From assembly GCA_021323675.1 (NCBI GenBank), contig JAJPKP010000079.1:1-60229 (forward strand): DNA of 60,229 nucleotides, written 5' to 3'. This DNA comes from Pseudomonadota bacterium (GTDB taxonomy: Bacteria > Desulfobacterota > Binatia > Binatales > Binataceae). Of the stretch, positions 34,133 to 42,090 are shown piece by piece. Below the pieces are notes generated by a model that searched no databases, was not told where the DNA came from, and worked only from the letters and a program-made list of their open reading frames with translations. A program made the position numbers and the translations under genes. How positions within the stretch are numbered: the first letter of the stretch is position 1; each line of letters opens with the position of its first letter.

Positions 34133-36217
34133 TCAGCAATCCGCGGGTTTCGGCTGCTCGGCGGCTTTGATCAGGTCGATCTGCGGCTCTCCGTTCTCTT
34201 CGGGCGGGAAATCTTCGCGCTCCTCTCGATCCAGCAGCGCCGCCATCGCGTCCAGATGGCGGCGCACGTCGGCCGCCAACACCTGATTGAAACCCTTGAC
34301 CTGAGCGATCTCTTCGAGCGATGCCTCGCGAATTCGCTTCAGGCTGCCAAAGTGCCGCAACAGAGCCCGCCGGCGCACGGGCCCTATTCCTTCTATATCG
34401 TCCAGCACCGATCTCATCCGCGCCCGTCTGCGCAACTCGCGGTTGTAGGTAATGGCGAACCGATGTGCCTCGTCGCGGATGCGCACGAGGAGAAAGAGCG
34501 CGGTCGAGTTCTTCGGCAGCACGATCGGATCCTTGCGATTGGGCAGAAATACCCGCTCCTCCGACTTCGCGACTTCTTTTTGGCGCCGATCGTTGAGCAC
34601 GTGCTGTTTGGCGAGCGAGACGCAATCGATCTGATCGAGCAGGCTCTGCTCGCGCAAAACCTGAAGTGCCACATTAAGTTGCCCCTTGCCGCCATCAATT
34701 ACCCACAAATCCGGGTATTCGTTCTCGCGCCTGGCGCGCTCGGCGCGGCGCGTCAGCACTTCGGCAAGGCTCGCAAAGTCGTCCTGGCCCTCGAAGCCTC
34801 GAATCCGGTAGCGGCGATAAAGGTTTCGCTCCGGCTCGCCTTCGTCGAAGGTGACCTGCGACCCTACCACCATCGAACCCTGCAGATTCGAGATGTCGTA
34901 GCATTCGATGCGCTTGGGCGTGTTGCGCAGGTGAAGCCTGGTGCGAAGCTCCTCGAGCATCTTCTCACGGGTATTTTCGTTGTCGCGCCGCGCCTCGAAG
35001 CTCTGCCGCGCATTCTCCATCGCCATCTCGAGCAGGCGCAGCTTCTCTCCGCGCTGAGGCACAATTACATCGGTCTTTTTGCCGCGCCGCTCCGAAAGCA
35101 GCTCCGCGCGCACTTCGGCATCCTCAAGCGCGACCGGCAGGATCACTTCGTCCGGGATATTGCGCGCACCCTGGTAGTACTGGGTAAGCAGGTCGGCCAG
35201 AACTTCCTCGTCGGGAAATTCCAGGTCGTGGAAACTCCATCCCTGGGTATTGGTCAGCTTGCCGCCGCGCACGATAAGGACGATCGCCTCGATAAAGCCG
35301 CCCTCGCGATACAGGCCGAAGATGTCCTGGTCGATGCCCCAGTGATGCAGGACGGTCTGGCGTTCGACGGTCTTCTCGATCGCGCGCACGCGATCGCGGA
35401 TTTTGGCCGCGGCCTCGAATTCGAGGCGCGAAGCGTGCGCCTTCATCTGCTCGCGCATCTCGCGCAAAAGCTCGAGATTCTTGCCCTCCAGCAGCATCTG
35501 CGCGGCGTGCAAATGCTTTTCGTATTCCTCACGCTCGACCGGCAGGCAGCACGGTCCTAAACATCGCTTGATCTGATACTCCAGGCACGGCCGCGATCGG
35601 TTGCGAAAAACCGCGTCGGAGCAGGTTCGCAGCGGAAACACCTTTCGGATCACATCGATCGTCTCGCGCAGTCCGTCGGCCGATCCGAACGGACCGAAGT
35701 ACTTTCCGCCGTCCTTCACGATGCGGCGAGTAACCGTGATGCGGGGCCAGGGATGATTCGTGATCTTGGCGCTCAGGTATGACTTGTCATCCTTGAGCCG
35801 GATGTTGTAGCGGGGCTTGTACTGCTTGATGAGATTGTTTTCGAGAATCAGCGCTTCCTTTTCGCTCGCGGTCACGATCGTGTCGAAGTCCCGCACCTTC
35901 CTCATCAGGAAGCGCACCTGGAACCGCCCGTCGCCCTGCTCTCCCTCGCCCCGAAAATACGCGCGAACGCGCGAGCGCAGCGATTTCGCCTTGCCGACGT
36001 AGAGCACCTTTCCGGAGCGATCCTTGAGCAGGTAAACGCCCGGTTGGGTCGGAATGATGTCGAGCTTGCGCCCGACCGGGTCTTCATCCGGCGCAAGTTC
36101 GAGCACCGCGGCCGGCGCGGGTGGCGCGCCGCTTGCCGAGTAGTCGATAAGCGAGCTGTAACGCGGTCCCTCGATCGGGACGCCCGCCGCGCTCGATGAT
36201 TTTTCGTCGTCAGCCAT
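34133..36217 (-). CDS. uvrC: excinuclease ABC subunit C
   Basis: A 694-residue dual-incision nuclease of nucleotide excision repair. A GIY-YIG domain begins at G-V-Y-L-L and K-V-L-Y-V-G-K-A-K (about residues 60-76), a UVR domain near 235, the RNase H-like C-terminal nuclease with D-G-G-K-G-Q-L (about 510), and a helix-hairpin-helix end (I-E-G-I-G-P-V-R-R). An unusual 55-residue Ala/Pro/Glu-rich segment precedes the GIY-YIG domain; a later start is possible but ATG 36217 is plausible. With uvrB and a uvrA-like gene in the same window, repair genes are grouped but not in one operon. Confidence 0.95.
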   Translation of the reverse strand: MADDEKSSSAAGVPIEGPRYSSLIDYSASGAPPAPAAVLELAPDEDPVGRKLDIIPTQPGVYLLKDRSGKVLYVGKAKSLRSRVRAYFRGEGEQGDGRFQVRFLMRKVRDFDTIVTASEKEALILENNLIKQYKPRYNIRLKDDKSYLSAKITNHPWPRITVTRRIVKDGGKYFGPFGSADGLRETIDVIRKVFPLRTCSDAVFRNRSRPCLEYQIKRCLGPCCLPVEREEYEKHLHAAQMLLEGKNLELLREMREQMKAHASRLEFEAAAKIRDRVRAIEKTVERQTVLHHWGIDQDIFGLYREGGFIEAIVLIVRGGKLTNTQGWSFHDLEFPDEEVLADLLTQYYQGARNIPDEVILPVALEDAEVRAELLSERRGKKTDVIVPQRGEKLRLLEMAMENARQSFEARRDNENTREKMLEELRTRLHLRNTPKRIECYDISNLQGSMVVGSQVTFDEGEPERNLYRRYRIRGFEGQDDFASLAEVLTRRAERARRENEYPDLWVIDGGKGQLNVALQVLREQSLLDQIDCVSLAKQHVLNDRRQKEVAKSEERVFLPNRKDPIVLPKNSTALFLLVRIRDEAHRFAITYNRELRRRARMRSVLDDIEGIGPVRRRALLRHFGSLKRIREASLEEIAQVKGFNQVLAADVRRHLDAMAALLDREEREDFPPEENGEPQIDLIKAAEQPKPADC

Positions 36218-36321
36218 TCCGGAGCCTGGATTATATCATCACTCCGGATTGTGCCGCCTGGGTTGGCGGCATCTCGCTCCGGCGTGCTATTGCGCCATCA
36301 GCACGCAAGGAGGCATCTCTG

Positions 36322-37146
36322 ATGGGCAAGCTCGACGGGAAAGTGGCCGTAATCACGGGCGCGGCCAGCGGCATGGGTCGCGCAACCGCAATTCGTTTTG
36401 CGAGGGAAGGCGCCCGCGTAGTCCTGACCGATCTGAATTCGCACGGCGGCGAAGAAGCGGTGGCGCAATGCGCCGCCACGGGCGCAAAAGCGGTCTTCCA
36501 GCGCACCGACGTCACCAGCGAGGCGGACATCAAGGCAGCAGTCGATCGCGCGGTGCGCGAATTCGGCCGCCTCGACATCATGTTCAACAACGCCGGCATC
36601 GCCGGCGCCCTCGGTCCCATCGACAAGGTCAAAGCCGAAGACTGGGACCGTTCGATGGCGGTGCTGCTGCGCGCGGTTTTTCTCGGCATGAAGTATTCGA
36701 TCCCGGAACTGCGCAAGGCGGGCGGCGGATCGATCATCACGACCGCTTCGGTCGCGGGATTGCGAGGCGTCGGGTTTCTCGCGCCTTACAGCGCCGCCAA
36801 GGGCGCGATAATCACCTTGACGCAGGCGGTCGCGATAGAGGTCGGCCGCGATCGTATCCGCGTGAACTGCATCTGCCCCGGCGGGGTGAACACTCCGCTG
36901 GTGCATCGCGGCACTCCGGGCGGTGAACAGGCCGCCGAAGAGCGGATGGCGAAGATGCAGCCGATTCCGCGCGCGGGCCATCCGGAAGACATCGCGAACA
37001 TGGCGCTGTTTCTCGCCAGCGATGATTCCGAATGGATTACCGGGACCGCGATGGTTGTCGATGGCGGAATAAACACCGGCAACGCTCGCTTCCGCCTGAG
37101 CGGATTGCCGGATGCCGGATTCTCCGGCCCCTCGTTCGAGAGGTAG
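36322..37146 (+). CDS. SDR oxidoreductase, first of a tandem pair
   Basis: A 274-residue classical SDR starting at ATG 36322, behind AAGGAGG. It has T-G-A-A-S-G-M-G-R (NAD(P) motif, residues 12-20), N-N-A-G-I, S-V-A-G followed by catalytic Y-S-A-A-K, and P-G-G-V-N-T-P. D-L-N-S after the second strand favours NAD. The C-terminus extends past the usual V-D-G-G by about 25 residues and ends in F-S-G-P-S-F-E-R, shared with its neighbour. A related alcohol or hydroxyacyl substrate for both is likely, but not known. Confidence 0.85.
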   Translation: MGKLDGKVAVITGAASGMGRATAIRFAREGARVVLTDLNSHGGEEAVAQCAATGAKAVFQRTDVTSEADIKAAVDRAVREFGRLDIMFNNAGIAGALGPIDKVKAEDWDRSMAVLLRAVFLGMKYSIPELRKAGGGSIITTASVAGLRGVGFLAPYSAAKGAIITLTQAVAIEVGRDRIRVNCICPGGVNTPLVHRGTPGGEQAAEERMAKMQPIPRAGHPEDIANMALFLASDDSEWITGTAMVVDGGINTGNARFRLSGLPDAGFSGPSFER

Positions 37147-37225
37147 AGAGCAGCGCGCGTCCCGCTTTTGCGTTTTTCAACCTAACTGCTATTAGGGTCG
37201 ATATTTGCCCGACAGGAGAAGGCTC

Positions 37226-38071
37226 ATGGGTAGGCTCGATGGAAAAGTGGCAATCATCACCGGCGCCGCAAGCGGCATCGGCCGCGGCACCGCGATCCGT
37301 TTCGCCGGCGAAGGGGCGGCGGTGGTAATCGCCGACCTCAATGTCGAAGGCGGAGAAGCCGCCGTCAGGGACTGTCGGGAGAACGGCGGACGGGCGGTTT
37401 TTCAGAAGACCGACGTTTCGAGTGAAACCGAAATCAAGGCGTTGGTCGCCCGCGCCATCAAAGAATTCGGACGGCTCGACGTCATCTACAACAACGCCGG
37501 AATCGGCGGCGCGGTCGGACCACTCGAGCAGATCAGCGTCGAGGATTGGGACAAGAGCCAGGCCGTGCTCCTGCGATCCGTCTTTCTCGGCATCAAGCAC
37601 TCGGTGCCCGAGATGCGCAAGGTCGGGGGCGGATCGATCATTTCGACCGCGTCGGTCGCAGGCATTCGGGGATTTGCCGGGCTGCACGCGTATTGCGCGG
37701 CAAAAGCGGGCGTCGTCAACCTGACCCGCTCGGCGGCGCTGGAATTCGCCAAAGACCGGATTCGCGTCAATTGCATCTGCCCGGGCGGAATCAATACTCC
37801 CATCCTTCATCGCAACCAGCCCGGCGTGAAGGAAGCGATGGAAGACTGGATGGCCAAGGGGCAACCGATCCCGCGCGCCGGCCACCCCGAGGACATCGCA
37901 GGGATGGCCCTGTATCTGGCCAGCAACGATTCGGAATGGGTGACGGGACAGGCGATGGTCGTGGACGGCGGATTGACCATCGGCGCCTCCTTCTTCAGCG
38001 CTGGCGGCGGCGACCGGATCCCCACCGCGCTTCCGCCCTCGGGATACGTCGGACCATCGTTTGAAAAATGA
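37226..38071 (+). CDS. SDR oxidoreductase, second of a tandem pair
   Basis: A 281-residue paralogue of the preceding gene, starting at ATG 37226 after AGGAGAAGG. Motifs are T-G-A-A-S-G-I-G-R, N-N-A-G-I, catalytic Y-C-A-A-K, and P-G-G-I-N-T-P-I-L-H-R. It too ends with an extension closing in Y-V-G-P-S-F-E-K. Close similarity in order and sequence indicates a tandem duplication. An 80-bp gap separates the two; no other gene of a pathway is next to them. A 13-bp stem follows the stop. Confidence 0.85.
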   Translation: MGRLDGKVAIITGAASGIGRGTAIRFAGEGAAVVIADLNVEGGEAAVRDCRENGGRAVFQKTDVSSETEIKALVARAIKEFGRLDVIYNNAGIGGAVGPLEQISVEDWDKSQAVLLRSVFLGIKHSVPEMRKVGGGSIISTASVAGIRGFAGLHAYCAAKAGVVNLTRSAALEFAKDRIRVNCICPGGINTPILHRNQPGVKEAMEDWMAKGQPIPRAGHPEDIAGMALYLASNDSEWVTGQAMVVDGGLTIGASFFSAGGGDRIPTALPPSGYVGPSFEK

Positions 38072-38077
38072 AACGCA

Positions 38078-38109
38078 GGCGGGGACGCGGGTTCTTCCGC
38101 GTCCCCGCC
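38078..38109. terminator. bidirectional terminator hairpin between SDR and hydrolase genes
   Basis: GGCGGGGACGCGG at 38078-38090 and CCGCGTCCCCGCC at 38097-38109 form a perfect 13-bp stem with a six-base loop, placed between convergent stop codons. No T run follows, so termination could be inefficient or Rho-assisted. Confidence 0.65.
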
Positions 38110-38115
38110 GCCAGT

Positions 38116-38982
38116 TCAACTGAGGCTCGACCAGAACTCTTTCAGAAGCACGGTCAGCAGGCGCGGATGCTCCTCGGGCCAAAAGAGCTTCGCGCGCGGA
38201 ACCGTGATTACCTTGCGCAGGCCGCCCAGGTTCGCGCTGAGCCACTCAACCGACGCCGGACCGTCGAAAGCGGTGTCGGCCTCGCCCCACAGAACCTGGG
38301 CCGGGATTTTCGACACGCGCAGCCGCGGCGCGATCGCGACAATCTGATCGCGGTTGCGCTCGGCTTCGGCGAAACCACGCACCAGGTCTCTTCGCTCCGC
38401 CGAATCCGTGAACGGCCCGAAATAGACGCCCAGCGTCTCGGCGGTTAAATGATCGGGATGTTCGTAGACCGAGGCGAGCTGCGCCTGCGCCGCCGCCAGG
38501 TCGGTTGCCATGACTTTGAAGCTCTCCCCTACCAGGCCGGCTTTGAGCGCTCCGTAAAACTGCTGGAGCATCTGATTCGGCCACAGATCACTTACCTCGC
38601 AATTGGTCAGAGTCAGGGAACGAACCCGTTCGGGGAACATCGCGGCGAAGATCTGGCTGACGCCGCCGCCCGTATCGTTGGCCACCAGGTCGACCCTGTC
38701 GATCGAGCGGGCATCAAGGACCGCGGCGAGCATTTTGGCCTGCGACTCGAACGAGATGTCCTGGCCGGGGCGAACTTCGCTGTAGCCAAGACCCATCAGG
38801 TCCGGCGCGAGGCAGGTTCGCATCGGCGCGAGCTCATCGAGGGCCCATCGCCACTGGTAGCCGCAAAGCGGGAGGGCGTGGACGAAGAGCGCGACCGGTC
38901 CGGAGCCGCGCTCGACGCAGGCAATTCGGCCAAACTGGGTCTGGGCAAAATTGCGGGAGGAGTGGAACTCGACAGCGTTCAT
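38116..38982 (-). CDS. alpha/beta hydrolase with Asp nucleophile (haloalkane dehalogenase-like)
   Basis: A 288-residue alpha/beta-hydrolase starting at ATG 38982, after GGAGG. The nucleophile elbow reads A-N-D-T-G-G-G with Asp at residue 103, as in haloalkane dehalogenases and epoxide hydrolases (H-D-W-G-G type), not Ser. The acid is likely D236 in W-G-E-A-D and the base H272 in P-E-E-H-P. Asp nucleophiles imply cleavage of a carbon-halogen or epoxide bond, or simply esters; activity is untested. It is divergent from a TetR-family gene with an operator between them, so it is probably induced by its substrate or a related compound. Confidence 0.75.
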   Translation of the reverse strand: MNAVEFHSSRNFAQTQFGRIACVERGSGPVALFVHALPLCGYQWRWALDELAPMRTCLAPDLMGLGYSEVRPGQDISFESQAKMLAAVLDARSIDRVDLVANDTGGGVSQIFAAMFPERVRSLTLTNCEVSDLWPNQMLQQFYGALKAGLVGESFKVMATDLAAAQAQLASVYEHPDHLTAETLGVYFGPFTDSAERRDLVRGFAEAERNRDQIVAIAPRLRVSKIPAQVLWGEADTAFDGPASVEWLSANLGGLRKVITVPRAKLFWPEEHPRLLTVLLKEFWSSLS

Positions 38983-39013
38983 TGCTAGCCTCCTGGAGAG
39001 AGATATTAGAGAG

Positions 39014-39030
39014 ACATACAATCTGTATGT
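39014..39030. promoter_or_regulatory. TetR-type operator palindrome in the divergent hydrolase/regulator region
   Basis: ACATACA-ATC-TGTATGT is a perfect 7-bp inverted repeat with a three-base centre, followed by a second, partly overlapping dyad GTAAC (39029-39033)/GTTAC (39038-39042). It lies between the hydrolase start (38982) and the regulator ATG (39045), where a TetR dimer would block both promoters. Confidence 0.65.
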
Positions 39031-39044
39031 AACCTACGTTACGT

Positions 39045-39650
39045 ATGCACGTCAAGAGCCGCCAGGCCGAAAACTCCGCCGCCACCCGCAACGCCCTCCT
39101 CAAAGCCGCCCGCAAGCTCTTCGCCGAGCGCGGCTTCGCCGATACCGCAACCGAAGAAGTCGTCCGCCGCGCCCGCGTCACCCGCGGCGCGCTCTATCAT
39201 CACTTCAAGGACAAGCAGGATCTCTTCAGGGCGGTTCTGCATGAAGAGCAACTCAGGCTCGCCGCAAAAACCTCCGAAGCGGCAGGCAAAGCGAAAGACC
39301 CATGGGCAGCCTTGATGGCGGGATGCGACGCCTTCCTGGAGGCATGCCTCGATCCGGCCGTTCAGCAGATCGTGCTCATCGATGCGCCTGCGGTGCTTGG
39401 GGCTGAAGGCTTTCGCCAGAGCGACGAGAGCTATTATCTGGCCGGTATGAAGGCCGGCATCCAGGCATCGATCGATGCGGGCGTAATCGCGCCGCAGCCG
39501 GTCGAGCCGCTCGCGCACATGATCCTTGGAGCTCTCAACGAGGCTGCGCGTCTAATCGCGCATGCGAAAGACAAGGAGCAGGCGCGCAGGGAGGTCAGCG
39601 AGTCTGCTCACCGCATGTGGAACGGCCTCCGCCTGGCGCGAAGCCAATAG
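39045..39650 (+). CDS. TetR/AcrR-family transcriptional regulator
   Basis: A 201-residue regulator. The N-terminal helix-turn-helix covers about residues 12-58 with L-F-A-E-R-G-F-A-D-T-A-T-E-E-V and the recognition helix T-R-G-A-L-Y-H-H-F-K-D-K, a canonical TetR signature. The C-terminal domain binds a ligand that relieves repression. The ATG lies 15 bases downstream of the palindrome, so autoregulation is likely, with the divergent alpha/beta hydrolase as the probable target. Confidence 0.9.
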   Translation: MHVKSRQAENSAATRNALLKAARKLFAERGFADTATEEVVRRARVTRGALYHHFKDKQDLFRAVLHEEQLRLAAKTSEAAGKAKDPWAALMAGCDAFLEACLDPAVQQIVLIDAPAVLGAEGFRQSDESYYLAGMKAGIQASIDAGVIAPQPVEPLAHMILGALNEAARLIAHAKDKEQARREVSESAHRMWNGLRLARSQ

Positions 39651-39765
39651 CCGCGCCACTCCCCACCGCACCGGCGTAACATCCGGTAAACGCCCCAGAA
39701 TCGCTGGTCTTTCAACTGCCAGGGTGCTACGAGACTCGGAGTCGTTCGTCTGAGGGGGCAAGGCG

Positions 39766-42033
39766 ATGCCATCTCCTGGCGGTGACGATAAACCGATAGC
39801 TAGCGCTGGCGCCTCGTCCGGTTCCGGGCACCAGGACACCCAGCGTTCCGGCGCCAAGGGGCCCGGCGCCGCGAATGAGCCGCCACGAACGCAGCCCGAC
39901 GCGATGCGCGAGCTGGCCGAAGCCATCCGGCACCTCGCGGAAGCTTCGAAGCCTCCTCCGCCCGACGTCCTTTCCCGTATTTGGACCAAGTTCTACCAGA
40001 TCACGCCGCTGCTGCTTCTTGTGCTGGTCGGGGTTCAGATTCACGAGGACTGGCGCCATCCCCGAGTGGTGATCGATGCTATAGCGGTACCAAAGGACTT
40101 CGACAAAAGGGGCTTGACTTCGGAAGTAATCGCGCGGCGGTTGGCGGACGAGCTCACGCGGATTCGCCAGCGAGCGGAAAGCAACGCCACAGCCGCGGAA
40201 ACCTCCGCCCGCAAACAGCATCTTGAGATGCCCAACCGCGCGGCCCACGTGGCCCTGGCCAACCGGACGGAGCGAATTGCGATGGCGGGCAGCGATGACT
40301 CTCCCGACATCAAAATTCCTGAAGCGGGACTTTCTTTCCGCGCGGTTTTGGATTTTATCGAGAAATACCTCGGCATCGAGGCACGCCACGTCAGCGGCGA
40401 GATTACGATCGAAAATGATCCACCCGTCGCGGCCGCCGCCGGCACCTCCGCCGTTGCGACACATCCGCCGAGCCAGACCTCCTACCTTCTTATCGTTATT
40501 CGCGACAGCGACGCCGACAAACCGATTACCGAAAAGGCCGGGGCCGAAGAACTCGACGACGGGCTCAGAAAGTCCGCGGCGGATGTTCTGCCACTGATCG
40601 ATCCTTACATCGCGGCGGTCGATGCCTTCTATCGCAAAGACTTTGAGGCAGCGATTTCCGACTTCACCAAAGCCATTAAGGTCAAGCCGAGCGCCGACGC
40701 CTACAACAACCGCGGGGTGGCATACGCGCGAACCGGCCGAAATGATTCGGCCATCGCGGACTACTCCAGCGCGATCGGCCGAAACCGGCAGTATTCCGAC
40801 GCCTACTACAACCGTGGCATCGCCTACGAGAAGTCCGGGAACTACCTCGAAGCCATTTCAAACTACGACTCGGCGATTCGCTACGATCCGGACCTGGGCG
40901 GCGCATACGTCAACCGCGCGGTCGCATACGACGACCTGGGCAAGTTCGACAAGGCGATTGCGGACTGTGATGTCGCGATTCACCTCGACCAGCAGGATAT
41001 CGAGGCGCTGAACAACCGCGCGATCTCGTTCATCCACGTGGGCCGATCCGAGGAGGCGATCCGCGACTGCGATCGAGCTATCCAGCTCGACCCGAATTCC
41101 TCTACCGCGTACATCAACCGCGGTGCCGCTTACGCAAACCTGGAGAACTACCCTCGCGCGATCGCGGATTGCGACTCGGCAATTCGGCTCGATCGGAACA
41201 GTCCCCTCCCCTACTACAATCGCGGCGTGGTGTATCAGCGCCAGGGCAACTTTGACGAGGCAATCGCAAGTTACGATCAGGCGCTGCGCCTCAATTCCAA
41301 AGATCCCGATTCCTTCTACAATCGCGGCACCGCGTACCTCGATAAGGGAAACTACGACCAGGCGATCGCTGACCTGAGCCAGGCTATCGATCTTCAGCCA
41401 AAATACCTGGACGCGTATGGCAATCGCGGCGTCGCCTATCTGCAAAAGGGCAACTACCGGCAGGCTTTCGCCGACTATAACCGGGAAATTCAACTGGGCC
41501 CAGGCAACGCTAACGCTTACTTCAACCGCTGCTGGGCCTTCGCGCAGATCCACGCCTACCCTTCGGCCCTGGCCGATTGCGACAAAGCAATTAGCCTGGA
41601 CCCCAATCAGGCGAACGCCTACGCAACCAGCGGGACAATCTTTTCCGATCAGGGCAACTTTGCTCAGGCGATTGACGCCTACGACAAGGCGGTTCGGTTA
41701 AATCCCAAAGACGCTGGAAGCTACAACTTACTCGCCTGGATTCTTGCCACATGCCCGGATGCCAAATATCGCAACGGACAGCAGGCGGTCGCCTACGCGA
41801 AAAAGGCGGTCGAGCTGGCCTCGAACGGCAAGGCGGAGATCGTGGACACCCTGGCTGCGGCCTATGCGGAGAGCGGCGATTTCAAGCAGGCAGTCGCGAC
41901 CGAGCGCGAGGCGCTCCAGTATCAAACCAAAAACGCCAAGGAGTTCCGCGCGCGTCTGGCGCTTTACGAACACGGCAAGCCATATCGCTCGCCGCCCGTC
42001 GATCGCGAAGCGGCCAATCACTCCAATTCGTAG
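39766..42033 (+). CDS. membrane-anchored tetratricopeptide repeat protein
   Basis: A 755-residue protein. A disordered Ser/Pro/Gly-rich start (1-60) leads to one membrane helix (about 78-92, I-T-P-L-L-L-L-V-L-V-G-V), an unrecognised domain (about 100-290), then about 12 consecutive TPRs of 34 residues (N-N-R-G-V-A-Y, Y-N-R-G, A-I-A-D-Y/C/L pattern) to about 720. The membrane segment close to the N-terminus suggests a single-pass anchor. TPRs form protein-binding scaffolds. The translation start follows GAGGGGGCAA. Convergent to uvrB; no partner gene identified. Confidence 0.82.
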   Translation: MPSPGGDDKPIASAGASSGSGHQDTQRSGAKGPGAANEPPRTQPDAMRELAEAIRHLAEASKPPPPDVLSRIWTKFYQITPLLLLVLVGVQIHEDWRHPRVVIDAIAVPKDFDKRGLTSEVIARRLADELTRIRQRAESNATAAETSARKQHLEMPNRAAHVALANRTERIAMAGSDDSPDIKIPEAGLSFRAVLDFIEKYLGIEARHVSGEITIENDPPVAAAAGTSAVATHPPSQTSYLLIVIRDSDADKPITEKAGAEELDDGLRKSAADVLPLIDPYIAAVDAFYRKDFEAAISDFTKAIKVKPSADAYNNRGVAYARTGRNDSAIADYSSAIGRNRQYSDAYYNRGIAYEKSGNYLEAISNYDSAIRYDPDLGGAYVNRAVAYDDLGKFDKAIADCDVAIHLDQQDIEALNNRAISFIHVGRSEEAIRDCDRAIQLDPNSSTAYINRGAAYANLENYPRAIADCDSAIRLDRNSPLPYYNRGVVYQRQGNFDEAIASYDQALRLNSKDPDSFYNRGTAYLDKGNYDQAIADLSQAIDLQPKYLDAYGNRGVAYLQKGNYRQAFADYNREIQLGPGNANAYFNRCWAFAQIHAYPSALADCDKAISLDPNQANAYATSGTIFSDQGNFAQAIDAYDKAVRLNPKDAGSYNLLAWILATCPDAKYRNGQQAVAYAKKAVELASNGKAEIVDTLAAAYAESGDFKQAVATEREALQYQTKNAKEFRARLALYEHGKPYRSPPVDREAANHSNS

Positions 42034-42090
42034 CGCCCTTCGGAACTGGATCGAAACCAGGCCAGCGCAAAATACTCGCGCGGCGCCGGT

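Noticed and set aside
33725..35560. 611-residue plus-strand frame opposite uvrC
   Set aside because: Antisense shadow; no domain and conflicts with uvrC and the hemerythrin gene.
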